Assembly (NCBI GenBank): GCA_009746045.1
Contig: RPFO01000622.1
Location: 1-64,000 of the forward strand
DNA from: Mesostigma viride
Lineage: Eukaryota; Streptophyta; Mesostigmatophyceae; Mesostigmatales; Mesostigmataceae
Reading direction: 5' to 3'
DNA length: 64,000 nt
Part shown: positions 33,771-45,402 of the stretch, piece after piece
Position numbering within the stretch: the stretch's first letter is position 1
How the letters are laid out: every line of letters begins with the position of its first letter
Program-made: the position numbers and the translations under genes
Notes under the pieces: generated by a model
Told to the model about the DNA's origin: nothing
The model's input: only the letters and a program-made list of their open reading frames with translations
The model's database searches: none

Positions 33771-36700
33771 ATGGCTAGCGGCGCGCAGCCGCAGGCAGGT
33801 ATTGAAAACAATGGCGGGGATGCCGGACATGTGGAGCATGCCAGTGTGCAGGACGCAGTAGCACCAGCGGGGCAAGAGAACACAATGGATACAGGCCCTG
33901 TATCAGTGGGCGCTGTAGGTGATGAAGTACAGAAGCAAAGGGCATCAAACGTGTACGTCAGGGGAGCAGTCAATGAACTTCATAGAATGAATGCCTCCGG
34001 TGCTTCGGATGAGGAAACCGAGCAAACAGCCAAAACGGATGGGAAATCTCAGGTAAATTTATGACAGGGGAAATCCGGTTGTTATTTTTCCAAAGGAATA
34101 TTACAATAAGTGCAGTTCTTGGCGTTTGGAATCATGACATTGCTTGTGCTATTGCTCTTGAATTGCATTTTACCAAAGGAATATTACAATAAGTGCAGTT
34201 CTTGGCATTTGGAATCATGACATTGCTTGTGCTATTGCTCTTGAATTGCATTTTACCAAAGGAATATTACTAAGTGCAGTTCTTGGCGTTTGGAATCATG
34301 ACATTGCTTGTGCTATTGCTCTTGAATTGCAACAGGCAGCATCGCAGGACCCAGTTGCGCACAAGTGCCTCGTCAAGTATCTGGGATATTTGGGGGTGCT
34401 CGTGAAGGGAGCCGGCAGCCTCTCGATTGCATCCCGGGGTGCTACTGCGGCCAAGCCAGTTGTGCTTCACATGCTCGACGTGGGCAAGGGTTTTCCAACC
34501 AACAGCAGGTTCATCAACGGTATTCCTCAGATAACCGTTCCAGAGCACAACATCACACGAGCTCACAACTTCTACACGCTGTCTGATGAAAAGGATTCCC
34601 TGGCCCAACTAGACACCAAGAGTGACTGGCCTCCGCTGTATGTTTCGTGCAAAAAGGCTGGCTCTCGTAGCACCGCCAAGGTGACGTCGTTCTCCATCGG
34701 TGACATCTGCAGTCATGCGGATCCTGAGCTAATGCGTGACCTGCGTGCCACTCCCACGGGCAACACCGCTGTGCGGCTTGTCATCCTCGGACTCGCTTGT
34801 GTGAGGGCAGCCAGCACTGGCCATGAGTACCAGTCCTTTGTGGCGTTGGTGCGTCCCATTTACAGCTGCGAGGAAGGAGAATGGACGGTTACCTCATTCG
34901 CCTCCGGTGAAATCCGTGTAGCGTGGTGCCGACCATATAACTTGACGGTTGACCCTGCCGCCACCGCCGAATTGCATTGCCATTCGAGTACTACCTTGGC
35001 GGATGCCATGGCGGACATCACGTCAGTGTATCCATTTCTGGCCTTGCCTTGCTTTGCATGCATCACCACAAAACATCAAATTTATTACAATATGTGTGCT
35101 AGCTCTATACGGTGGAATAACACAGACATGTCTACCAGATGGCAACACGGCCATCTGTATGCTAGGGTGAGCACACTATGTGAATGTGCAGGGCCAGCCC
35201 ACAGCAGCTGTGCCCCTGCTCTACCCCTTTTGCCAGGGGGGGGGGGGGGGAGGCAAAAGAAACAACCTGCTTCCCTAGAATGGAAGCCCACCCTTTATAG
35301 CAACCACCTCTCCAGCCAACCCCTACCTGGGTGGCTGGGGTACGGGTGCCAGCACAAAAAATATTTTTTCTAAAATTATTTTTTCTTTTGGTGCTATACG
35401 GCGTTGCATTCTCCGCTCAGCAGGTTAGTCATAGATAAAATGAGCATAGCTCACCAAATCCATTTCTGGCCTTGCCTTGCTTTGCATGCATCACCACAAA
35501 ACATCAAATTTATTACAATATGTGTGCTAGCTCTATACGGTGGAATAACACAGACATGTCTACCAGATGGCAACACGGCCATCTGTATGCTAGGGTGAGC
35601 ACACTATGTGAATGTGCAGGGCCAGCCCACAGCAGCTGTGCCCCTGCTCTACCCACATCTCCTTACATGGCTAACAGCCGAAAATACGTAGGACATGCAA
35701 AAAAGAAAACTTAAACTACCTAGCTATGGGGGTACTTTGTCCCAACCCAGGTTCACCCTCGGGTTAGTTAAACCATTTCCCCCCTGACCTCCCACACAAG
35801 GGTGAGGTCAGTTGATAGCTAAAAGACGAGAGGTAAAAACAGGAGGACGTCAAAACTCGACGCCACCGAAGTGGCGCCGGAAAGCCGCTGGGTCAAAACC
35901 CAGGGCCTGAGCCCAGAGGGCGGGTGGGATGTCGCGCCCCAGGAGGCTGCGGTGGAGGCCAATGTAGCGCGTGACCGAGAGGGCCGAAGCCCACCGGCCG
36001 CGCAGCTGGATGGCCTCCGGCGACTCGCCAGCGATGGCGTCGTGCGTCGCCCCCCATGCCGGAGGCTGTGAAAAGAAAACATCCCTGGGATGCCCATGCG
36101 GGCCTGCACAGCCTCCCACTGCTGCCTAGCCTGGCTGTACGTTAAGCCTCGAAAGAGGAGTGCATCCGGGGGCTGGCCAGCCGTCAGACGTCGCAGGAGC
36201 CACAAAGAAAGTGGATCCCGGACGAGGACGTGCTGGGCCGCCCCCTGCGCAGTTTTGGGGTTGCGCAGCACAAGGGCACCGACCATGGGCCCTGGCTCGA
36301 GAAGGGGGTGGCCGGGATGAGCCACATCCCGAACCCGCAGCCCTAGCGCCTCGCTAATGCGTAAATACTGCTGGAAAGCAATAATAATCAACGCACTCAA
36401 ATGCACCTGTCGACGTGAAACTAGCAACAGGGCAGTGAAATAGCAAAGGCGCCAGGGCATAGGCGGAGGGCTGACAGCCGGAACAAGCCGCTGCCAACCT
36501 GCTAGCAGGCGGTCCGCCAGTACCCAATTCCGAACAATGTCGGGGTAGTACAGGTGCAGACAGGCCTTGGCATGCTGGCATAAGGTACGCCCCCGCCCGC
36601 CTCTGGCATGGTAGACAGCAGAAATCCACTCACAGAAAATGGCTTCCGCGTCAGCTGGGTCGACAGGGCCAGGTGGCGCCCACGCCACGTAGACAGCCGC

Positions 36701-39700
36701 CGCACGCCGGTACGCTGGCAAGGTAGACACAGGGTTGACTGTGCCCTCCAAAAGTGCCAAGTCCCGAGGGCGTCGCGCCCCCTCAGGCCCAGGGTTGGGA
36801 TGCACGTCACCACACCGGGTCAAGTCAGGAACCCAAGCGCCACGCCGACTGGCCTTGTCAGCTGGGTTGTGGTCGGTAGCCACCCAGACCCAGTGGCTCT
36901 GCATGTCGCCAGCCAGTGACAGAGCGCAGTAGCGCCGAACCAGCTGGTTGAGACGGTAGGAAGACGACCGCCCTCTGACAAACGCCCCCACCACAGCACT
37001 GGAGTCTACGAGCCGGACGACTCGCTTACCCCGACACGCCTTGGTCCGGCACGACCACTCGACCCCCTGTGTCGCAGCAATCGCCTCCTTGACGTTGATG
37101 TGGTTAGGCTGCCCCCGCCACCGGTAGGACAGTGCCGTACGCCAGTGGCCACTATCCAGCAGGCTGTAGTCCCCCTCCTCCATGCGCTCCAGGTCCCAGT
37201 CCTCCCCAGACGTTAAAGCTGTCGTCCGCCACCCCCGCGCTTCGCGCCGGGTCGCCAGCCGGGCACAATCGGCCCCAGGCAGGTCCCTGTAGACCACCCC
37301 ACCGCCGGAGCCGCTCGCATCACTTGCGACGACCCGGTCAGAAAGGGGCCGGGCCCTGGCCGCCCTCAAAAAGGGGGCCAGGTCGATCGCCGCCTGAAGC
37401 TCCTGGCGGGCCCCCGCAGGGAGGCGCCAGCGGCGCCCAGGCAGGGAGGCATTCATGGCTGCTAGCAGCCGGTACGTCTCAGACCACACCGAAAGCATGG
37501 GGCGGCACAGCAGATGCATCCACACCCACTTCCCAAGCACAGAACTAAGTTCGCGGTAGTATGTAAACCCGCGATCTAAGATTCTATGAGTAGCGGCGAT
37601 AACTGCCACCACACGCTCAGGAACAGGCACCACGTCACCATCCCTTTGGTGAATGACCCCCACCGCCTGCACACCAGTCTGCTCTGCTGTCGCCCGTACC
37701 ACCTTGTCAGACTTCTGCACCAGCCCAACAGCGGCGTAGGCAGCCTGAACACGATCTAGCTGCTGATTCACCCCATCCACCGACGCACAGTGGGTGAAAT
37801 GGAGGTCATCGATCGTCACAGCATGCATACCTTCCAGATCCTGCCGAGATTCGAAGCACGGCGAGGGCGCCAAGGGCGCAGCAGGGTCCTCCTCCAGCCT
37901 CAGCCGGACGGTCTCCCCCGCCTCGTTGGCCTCCGCCACCAGGATCAGCGCGGACATGTTGATGCTCAGCCCACGACTAGCCTCCAACGGCGGCTTGGGG
38001 CCACAGCGGTACAACACAGACTGATGCACACACTGGGCCACCGCGACGGCCAGCTTGTTGCCCATTGGCCAGCACAACATCCACGGCCACACCTTCCGAC
38101 GAGCCCCACTCAGGCCCACCAGATCCGACCACACCGGCATCCACGCACAGTACCGCCGCATCCAAACTGGCAGGCGGAGTCTGTTGTAGTACGAATCCAA
38201 ATCTGATACGCCCCCAAAAACATCCTCCCCAGCGCGCGTGGGCAAATCGCAAATCACGCCAAGGTGTGGTAAAAAAGCGGGCATAGGATCTGGTAGTGGC
38301 ATGTTGCCACGCCGGTTGTCCACAATCAGCCGTATACGGCCGTCGGGCTTTCCGACCCCAAAAGTACCGTTCACCATAGGCGGCTCCTCCTCAAAAAATC
38401 CACCCAAAATCCCCCTCTCCACACACACCGTGCAAACCCGCGCGAACTCCTCCATGCTACACCCCCGCGAGATCCGCATCGACTTCTGCAAGATCCGCTC
38501 TGCTGGGCTCAGCGTCCGTACCATCCTACTCTCATCATTCAAAATTGCTCCCCAAGAGGGGGGTAGTAAGTTCAGCACATCCACTTGGCCACCTTCCCCC
38601 GGACCAGGCAAAGCCAAGCGTGCGGCCACTAACGGTTCGTAAGGGGCTCCTTCAGCATATTCACCCCCATCCACTACAGATCCTGCCATTGCCGCTACGG
38701 AACCACCGTTCCGGCGGACAAAGGACCTGCAAGCATCATCGATCCCATCTAGGGCCGCCTGCTGCAGAGGCCCGGGCACACGGGCTGAATCTACAGCAGG
38801 CGGGTCTCGCCCCCCCCCCCCATCCAGTTTAACGCCCTAACCGTCTGACAGGCTAGTGTGCGAGCATTAAAAGCCCGACTCATCCTATCGCGCCTACGGC
38901 CTGAGCGTACCTGCTGCCACCAGTCACGAGGTGGCAGGGGTGCTGGAAGAGGTAGTGGAAGAAGGCACCGCTCCCTCACTTGTTGTTGTTGGACGGGCCG
39001 CCCTGCCCCTTCTTGCCGGGACCCTGCTCCAGCTTGTGCTGCAGCTTCCCCATGCTCATCGCCGCCCGCACCGCCGGAGACGCCAGCATTGCTCCACCCT
39101 CCTGGAATGGCAGCATTGCCGACGGCGTCCCCTTCCACCCGTCGACCCCACATCCACCAGCTGGCATGCCGTGATCAGCTTTGCCAGGTACTCGGCTGCT
39201 GCCAGCTCCAGAATTACTTCGGAGCGTGGCGTGGCCCAGTAGCCAAATTCTGTCACCATCGTGTCCAGAATTCCTGCCATCTGCAGGAGCAGCATCCGCC
39301 TCTCCCCGCTGGCTGAGCTGCCGTGCATCGTCAGCATTAACGATGCACGGATGGACTTCCCCCCACGCTCTCCGCGTAGTCCAGCATTCCCGGCAGCACC
39401 GCCTCCAGCATGTTGCTCACCAGCACCGGCACTGCATGCCCACTCAGCGCCACCCCCTTCGTGCGCGCCAGCCTGCCAGCAGTCGTCGCTGCGGCTGGGC
39501 TTGCAGCTGCTGGAGTCTTTGCCTGGTCCAGCAGCTTCGACATGGCCGATATCAGGTCGCCAATATCTCCGCCAGTGCGGGCGTTGCCCGGCCGGGATGG
39601 AAGCCCTCCAGCTGGCGTTGCATAGCCCGTCTCGGTCCCCAGCAGCCGACCTAGGTTTCGGTCCAGGTCCGCCACCGCCTGGTCGATCGCCCCAGGAGCG

Positions 39701-41849
39701 CCATCGTCCTCGCCAGCGCCCGCTCCACCATGCCCCGCCCCTCCGCTTCCACCTGCCGAAGGGGAACACCCCCCGTTCCCACCGCACCTGCTGACACTGG
39801 TGGGTCCGGCTCCGCAATAGCCTCCCCCAGTTGCGCTGCTAGCACATCGGCCAGGGCCTCCTCCCCATCCCAGTCGCTGACAAACCCCCTTTTCTCCAAC
39901 ACGTCCATGACGTTCTTGGCACGCCCCGGAGTGAGCTTCTGGATCCGCTCTAGCCAGTTCCCCTCCCCTAGGATCTTCTGGACCGCAGTGGCGGCCTCCT
40001 TTGGGGTGCATCCCTCCTTGGCTGCCTGCTTGAGTTTCGCTAGGAAATTCCGGTCTGGGGCTGTCACTGTGGTCATGGTGGGTTATACTGCTTGATGTGT
40101 TATCTTGCGTTTTGTTTTTTGTGATGTGGTCACGTGAGGTTCTCAGGCAAAAGAAACAACCTGCTTCCCTAGAATGGAAGCCCACCCTTTATAGCAACCA
40201 CCTCTCCAGCCAACCCCTACCTGGGTGGCTGGGGTACGGGTGCCAGCACAAAAAATATTTTTTTCTAAAATTATTTTTTCTTTTGGTGCTATACGGCGTT
40301 GCATTCTCCGCTCAGCAGGTTAGTCATAGATAAAATGAGCATAGCTCACCAATTACCCGCCAGGAGTCGCGCATCAACCAGTTAAGGAGCGCGACCAACA
40401 AGACCACCGGGCAGGGCTATCTTGTAAGTATCTCAGATCGGTTTTGCATTGTTGACATTCATATGCTAGAACATGCCATGCGCAATCCAACCGCAGCCGA
40501 GCGCAAACCACACTGGCGCATATGATCAATGTGCATACTAGAAGACACCATCAGGAGCACTCTATTTGTAGGCACCATAAAACATTAATTATTGTTGATG
40601 TAAAATGTCAATCTCTGTATGCGCGCATGTTTACAATTCAGGTGCTCGCTGTCGTCCCGCCTGCTCCATCCGATGAAGATGAAGATGAAGATGAAAGCGG
40701 GGGCGATGCCAGCTATGACCTGGAGGATGAAGAGGAGGTGGAGGAGGAGCACAATGATGGGGAAGGGGGGGGTGACGATGGCAGCGAGGAACAAACATCA
40801 CCCGTCAAGCCCAAGAAGCGCGCCTCGAAGGCGGCGGGGGGGGGGGGCAGCGGAGCTTGCGCCCTGCACGCCAGCTTGAATACCAGGGCGGGAAGGCACT
40901 GCCGCCTCGCGCAGCAAAGTCAGCACCGTCCGAGAGTGCGATGCCAGCAGCTCCCCCGGCAGCTCCCCCGGCAGCTCCCCCGGCAAGGTGGCTAGCGCCC
41001 CTTACTCAGGGGTTGCAAGCAGCACAGGCAGCAATCGCAGAGCTGAAGGACTGGGTGGGGTTTCAAGCAAAGCAAGGGAGGAAGAAGGCGCCGCCGTCTG
41101 TGGCTATGCAGATCGCTGATTTGAATGCAAAGGTTTCCAAGTGCCAATCATCATTGGCAGCGCGTGCAAAGCCGGCTGCCGCCCCAGAGAACCCCGCGAC
41201 TGCGAAGCTGAAGGAACAGGTCAAATCCCTGACGGAGAGGGTTGATGCTTTGGAAAGGGAACGAGTGCCATGCACGCCTGTTGAATGTGCTCCAACGTAC
41301 AGCCATGCACGCCTGTTGAATGTGCTCCAACGTACCTCAAGCCGCGGCACGGAGATTCACCGGCCGACCATTCCTGCTGCGCCTCCCACATTGCGGCAAC
41401 GTGAAGGCTTCACCGGCATGCAGGGGGCAGAATGGCAGCCGGCACGCCGTGAGCCAGAGCCGCGCAAGCGCGCACCCGCGATCGATGGGGCAAGGAAGCT
41501 GGATTGGCAAGATGAGCCAGAGCCGCGCACGCGCTCACCCGCGATCGATGAGGCAAGGAAGCTGGATTGGCAAGATGAATCGCATGGCCTGTACGAGCCT
41601 TATGACTCCTATTATATGGCCCACGGTGAGCCCTTGCAGGGCGCTTACCGTTATGCCGCCATGAGGGAGCCAGATAGGCCACATTATGCTGAGGGACATT
41701 ATGCAGCAACTCAGCATACTCGTCTCACGACTCACAGCAACTTTGATGATGAACGCATGCGTGCTCGCAGCGCCCCCCGCCCCCCGCCCCCCGCCCCCCG
41801 CCCCTCCATCGCGGAAAAGGCATCAGCCGTACTCGCAAGATGCAAATGA
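33771..41849 (+). CDS. Three-exon acidic, coiled-coil gene split by a retrotransposon
   Basis: Exon 1 is 33771-34052 (94 codons, donor CAG, then GTAAAT). Exon 2 starts at 34336 and continues to about 35032, where the PAT/Ngaro-like element is inserted. It resumes at 40353-40423 (donor GTAAGT). Exon 3 is 40642-41849. All junctions are phase 0, and the two exon 2 parts join in frame if one base is kept at the insertion point. Exon 2 holds an unrecognised globular domain (HKCLVKYLGYLGVLV, then PVVLHMLDVGKGF). Exon 3 has an Asp/Glu-rich stretch, a basic KPKKRASK signal, a heptad coiled coil (AKLKEQVKSLTERVDALERER) and a charged, repeated tail. A G-run near 40841 causes one frameshift. The gene is divergent to the DUF7869 gene and shares its N-terminal motif, so both may be cargo of one element. 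Confidence 0.6.
34089..34330. repeat. Intronic tandem repeat, three units of about 83 bp
   Basis: Three near-identical units each starting CCAAAGGAATATTAC lie at 34089, 34173 and 34256 and fill the intron between exons 1 and 2. The last unit differs at its end (TTGCAACAG instead of TTGCATTTTAC) and supplies the splice acceptor. Confidence 0.9.
35030..35226. repeat. Split direct repeat B2
   Basis: This 197-bp sequence is identical or nearly so to 35458-35654. It forms the outer left edge of the element and continues directly from the disrupted exon. Confidence 0.9.
35251..35457. repeat. Split direct repeat A2
   Basis: This 207-bp sequence matches 40145-40352 and ends exactly where B1 begins. 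The A2/B1 junction equals the junction expected in a circular intermediate. Confidence 0.9.
35458..35654. repeat. Split direct repeat B1
   Basis: This is the inner copy of B, next to the 3' end of pol. Confidence 0.9.
35850..38779 (-). pseudogene. DIRS-type pol: RT, RNase H, 2A-like motif, tyrosine recombinase
   Basis: The 960-residue frame begins after a G-run; its first listed codon is GTG, so the true start is upstream or by frameshift from gag. RT motifs are GKPDGRIRLIVDNRR, SDLDSYYNRLRLP and the catalytic TIDDLHFTH. RNase H follows (ASDASGSGGG, HINVKEAIA, LVDSSAV, HNPADKASR). A 2A-like GDVHPNPGP lies at residues 657-665. The recombinase then shows QYLRISEALGLR (first Arg), SFHSLRHG (His..Arg) and, after a frameshift near 36070, RGRW and TRYIG (Tyr) before the stop at 35850. 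RT copies the element and the recombinase inserts a circular DNA form. Only the frameshift near 36070 prevents a complete recombinase. Confidence 0.88.
36785..36811 (-). other. 2A-like ribosome-skipping motif
   Basis: The codons read Gly-Asp-Val-His-Pro-Asn-Pro-Gly-Pro, the D-V-x-x-N-P-G-P core of 2A peptides with His for the usual Glu. It sits precisely between RNase H and the recombinase. In 2A peptides the bond before the last Pro is skipped, which would release the recombinase as a separate protein. Confidence 0.7.
38976..40076 (-). pseudogene. gag: Gag-like gene of the PAT/Ngaro-like element
   Basis: ATG at 40076 opens a helical N-terminus (MTTVTAPDRNFLAKLKQAAKEG...AVQKILGEGNWLERIQKL). 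Frame changes near 39720, 39340 and 39150 are needed to follow coding-like sequence (AIDQAVADLDRNLGRLLG, then SVILELAAAEYLAKLITACQLVD-like) to a Lys/Asn-rich end near 38976. It lacks a visible zinc knuckle, as is usual in DIRS-order elements. The exact protein cannot be stated because of the indels. Confidence 0.6.
40145..40352. repeat. Split direct repeat A1
   Basis: This is the 5' terminal repeat of the element in its own orientation; its outer end is at 40352. Exon 2 of the disrupted gene resumes at 40353. Confidence 0.9.
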
Positions 41850-42592
41850 GCGAGGGGAACCAGTTTATTATGGTTCATGTTCATATTGATCGTGTTTGCA
41901 CCTCTTTGTCAGTTTTCAGCCATTTATTCAGCTTTTTTATGCTGTGATGTATTAGTTGGCGAACAAAGGAATTGTGGTTGCGATCACGTAGTACTTGCTT
42001 CTCCATATGTTACATGTAGGAGACATTGGAGACAATGCTGATAATCAATTAATATTTGTCTCAAGTAATCATCAATATTTTATTTTGCCATGTGCTTGCA
42101 TTACTTGCGTAGGAAAAGTCAAAAAATGATGTGTCAAGACATGTCACGGTGGCACGGTGCAACGGTGCAACGGTGCAACGGTGCAACGGTGCAACGGTGC
42201 AACGGTGCAACGGTGCAACGGTGCAACGGTGCAACGGTGCAACGGTGCAACGGTGGCACAGTGGCACCCCACGTTGGGCAGTGCTTGTGGGCAATATAAC
42301 AATAGTATTGGACGTTATGTTACCTCGTGACACCATACAGCATCATAAAATGGTAGTTTTATGGTGCAACGGTGCAACGGTGCAACGGTGCAACGGTGCA
42401 ACGGTGCAACGGTGCAACGGTGCAACGGTGGCACAGTGGCACCCCACTTTAGGCAGTGCTTGTGGACATTATAACATTAGTATTGGACGTTAGGTTACCT
42501 CGTGACACCATACAAAATCATAAAATGGTAGTTTTATGGTGCAACGGTGCAACGGTGCAACGGTGCAACGGTGTCAAAACATGATGAGACAC
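41850..42592. other. Region between convergent gene ends
   Basis: This stretch lies between the stop of the plus-strand coiled-coil gene and the end of the minus-strand gene at 42593. It holds the GTGCAACG arrays and otherwise AT-rich sequence. No gene is supported. Confidence 0.6.
42157..42571. repeat. GTGCAACG arrays in a higher-order repeat
   Basis: Three arrays of the 8-bp unit (about 12, 8 and 4 copies at 42157-42253, 42364-42427 and 42539-42571) are separated by two copies of a spacer of about 110 bp that begins GTGGCACAGTGGCACCCCAC. Units plus spacer form a larger tandem repeat of variable length. Confidence 0.9.
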
Positions 42593-45163
42593 TTACCTCC
42601 TACCTTTGGACCTAAGAGAGGTACAAAATAACAAAGTTGAAAAAAAGTCAATTTGTACTAGTGGTGGAGTACAATTCCAGGTGTGCTTAGGGCTCGGCAG
42701 TCTTCGCGGTCTTGGGTAACTTCTTGGAAGCAACGCGCTCCTTTCCCCCGTCCTCCACCTCTCCGCCGCCATCCTCCTCCTCCTTCTCCTCCTCATCGTC
42801 CGAATCTGAAAGCACGACTGCTTTTCGACGACGTTTCTGAGGCAGGGCAGGCTTGGCAGCCTTCCCCACCTTGGCCGATTTCTTGGAAGCAACGTGCTCC
42901 GCAGCCTTCCCACCCTTGGCGGATTTCTTGGTTGCAACGTGCTGCTCCTCCTCCTCCTCCTCCTCCCCCCCTCCTCCTCCTCCTCCTCCTCCTCCTCCTC
43001 CTCCTCCTCCTCCTCCGCCTCATCATCTGCATCATCGTCCGAATCAGCCAGTGCCACTGCTGGCCTACGAAGCTGCTTCTTCGGTACCTGAGAAATGGGC
43101 TGAGTCGGCGGGGGAACCCGAAGCTGCTTCTTCGGTACCTGAGAAATGGGCTGAGTCGGCGGGGGAACCTTAAACGGCTTCGTCGGTACCTGAGAACTGG
43201 GCAGAGGCACCGGGGTGGGCAGAGTCGGCGGGGGAACCCGAAGCTGCTTCTTCGGAACCTGAAAAACGGGCTGCGGCGCGGCAGGCTTGGAAGGCCCACC
43301 TCCATCATCCTCAGCAAGTGACACGACTGCCCGTCGAGTCACTTGAGAAGCGGGCTTCTTCGCCGCAGGCGGATCCGCATCACCTTCAGGCCCCGTCATC
43401 TGTTCGGTCTGCTGCGTTCTCACCTCGACGGGGGTCTCTCCGCGAGTAGACCCTCCTGCCGGACCTCCATCCCCTCCATCCCCTCCCTCCAACAACTGTT
43501 GGTCATCCCTCTCCACCACGGCCGACGAAGGACCCCCGGCTTCGTGGGAAGCTTTTCGCTTCTTCGCCCTTCCGAGCCTAGTCCCCCCATCACCTTCCCC
43601 CTGTTCAAGCCGCTCCCACAATTCACTCCCAGTCCCAATCCTTTCCACTATCTCTTGAAACCCCTTATTCGCCGGCTCGGTACCAAACACGATCACCATC
43701 GGTTCGAACCTGGAGAAAAACTCTTGGGCGCAAGCCTTCAGCACATGATCGTAGATCCCGCCCGGTTCGGGAATGTCCGAAGCTGGCGGGCAAGGACCGT
43801 ACGGCCACCACCCTCTCTGAAAGTGACTCCACTTATCACCCCAAATGTTCGCCAAGTCAGCAGGCTCAGGCACGGAAGGGACCTGCCCAAGGGAAAGGGG
43901 TGGGCTGAAGCTGAGGCAACCTCGCCTGCCACCTGCTTGACGAGCGACTCGTCATCATCATCACCGAGGAGGACCTGACAGCAAAACCAGACCCGGCGAC
44001 GGCCCCAGTCGATACTCTGCCACTCATACACAACGTCCCACTCCTCCTTCCCCTTCGCCTCCTCCTCCTTCTTCGCCTCCGTCTCCTTCCCCTTCCCCTT
44101 CCCCTTCTCCAGCCCCTTCACCGGCCCCTTCATCGCCGCCTCCTTCACCCCCCTTCGAGTAATCCAACTTTTGGAGCGTACTTCCTGAACGCTTCCGGAG
44201 CCAAAAGTGCCAAACCCACCGTCTTGTCCTCGCTCTCTTTTAGCAGAATCTCCTGAAAGTCGATCTTGCCACTCCTGAGATCCTTTCTCGGAATCCTCAG
44301 ATGTGCGGCGTGTTTTTTGGCTTAAGAAGGTAGGCGATGTTCCTCGTTATGATGACGGCCACATCCCAAAATTCCCGGTATCTGGCCACAATCTCCTGCC
44401 TGCCGACCGGCCGAGGGAGAGGATGGAGATTGAAGACGAGTTCGAAAATATGAGACGCCACAAACTCCTTGCCCTTTGCGTCCTTGCATTGCGCTTCCAG
44501 CGTCACATCCTCCTTGAATCTGGCGCAAATGGTCAGCCGCAGGCACTCCAGCACATCCTTGGCGAACTCCACCAACTTGGTGAGCTTTTCCGGTCCAACC
44601 TGGCAGCTCATGATGCAATCGATCACGGCGTCCATCATAGGAAGGCTGGCCAAGTTCCTGAAAGCGGTCCAAGAGACCTTCTGGCCTTTCTTCTCCCCCT
44701 CTGCATTCGCGAATTTGCACCTTTGCATCATCACCTCCTCAGGCGCGGGTTTCGTTGAGGCAGGATCATCAGTCTGCTCCTGTGTCAGACGGAGAAACGT
44801 GTTGGCCAGCGTGCGACTGTAAGCGGAATGCACTGAAGCAATGCTGTGGGCCGGCTTTTTCTTTCCTTCTGCTTCCTCCTCGTGTACATCCACCGCTGCC
44901 GGCTCCACATTCCCTTCCCTTCCCCCCGCTTGCCGCATAGCCGGGAGGATGTACGTGAGCAGATTGGTATAGTGGCCATCCGCAATATAGTGGCCCTTCC
45001 CACGCGTGACTTTGCCGTATAGATATAGCTTGTTGTAGTTCCACACGTCAAGCAACGCCTGGCCCAGCGTACGATCCGCCACGGCTAAGTCCTCCGAATT
45101 CGCCCCCTTGGCGATGTCGAACAGCTTCTCCAGCTTGCCGGTCAGCACCGCCTGCGACATCAA
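42593..45163 (-). pseudogene. Distal part of the large minus-strand gene (gene P, 3' half)
   Basis: Coding-like sequence begins at a possible acceptor (GTCGCAG, then GCGGTG near 45153) or at an overlapping ATG (45160). It runs as KLEKLFDIAKGANSEDLAVADRTLGQ... for about 285 codons. Single-base frame changes near 44300, 44155 and 43880 are needed to follow it through KIDFQEILLKESEDKTVGLALL, a Lys/Glu-rich helix, and EEWDVVYEWQSIDWGRRRVWF. After that come DLANIWGDKWSHFQRGWWPYGPCP and FSRFEPMVIVFGTEPANKGF. The tail has QVPKKQLRVPPP repeats, a poly-Glu run, Arg runs and Ser/Pro-rich sequence. The family is unknown. It may be the 3' half of the gene at 45.4-50.5 kb or a separate gene. Confidence 0.5.
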
Positions 45164-45402
45164 TTAACATCGAGCGAGCAACGACAAAACTCAGTCATAA
45201 AAGGCGAGGGGTATAGCTGCGGATAGACCCTAACAAAATTCGAAAAAGAAACGGCCGACAATACGCAACGAAAATTCCAACAAAAAAAAGGAGAGGGTCT
45301 AGCTGCAGCGAGACCCTCGCAAAAAACTTGAAGCGCACACAAAAAACAACCACGAAAATTCCGAGGGTCTACCCGCAGCTAGACCCTGCCAAAATAGATA
45401 GC

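Larger units (their letters stand above)
35030..40352 (-). mobile_element. PAT/Ngaro-like tyrosine-recombinase retrotransposon
   Basis: The 5.3-kb element is read leftward and has split direct repeats. A1 is 40352-40145. B1 is 35654-35458 and directly abuts A2 (35457-35251). B2 is 35226-35030. A1 equals A2 (one base apart) and B1 equals B2. Between A2 and B2 is a 24-bp spacer with a G-run. Inside lie a gag-like gene, DIRS-type RT/RNase H and a tyrosine recombinase. No target-site duplication is expected or seen. The element interrupts exon 2 of the gene at 33.8-41.8 kb. Confidence 0.9.

Noticed and set aside
33359-33875. Frames on both strands with HRCTVAPL or QRCNGATV repeats
   Set aside because: They come from the 8-bp CGTTGCAC/GTGCAACG array and occur on both strands.
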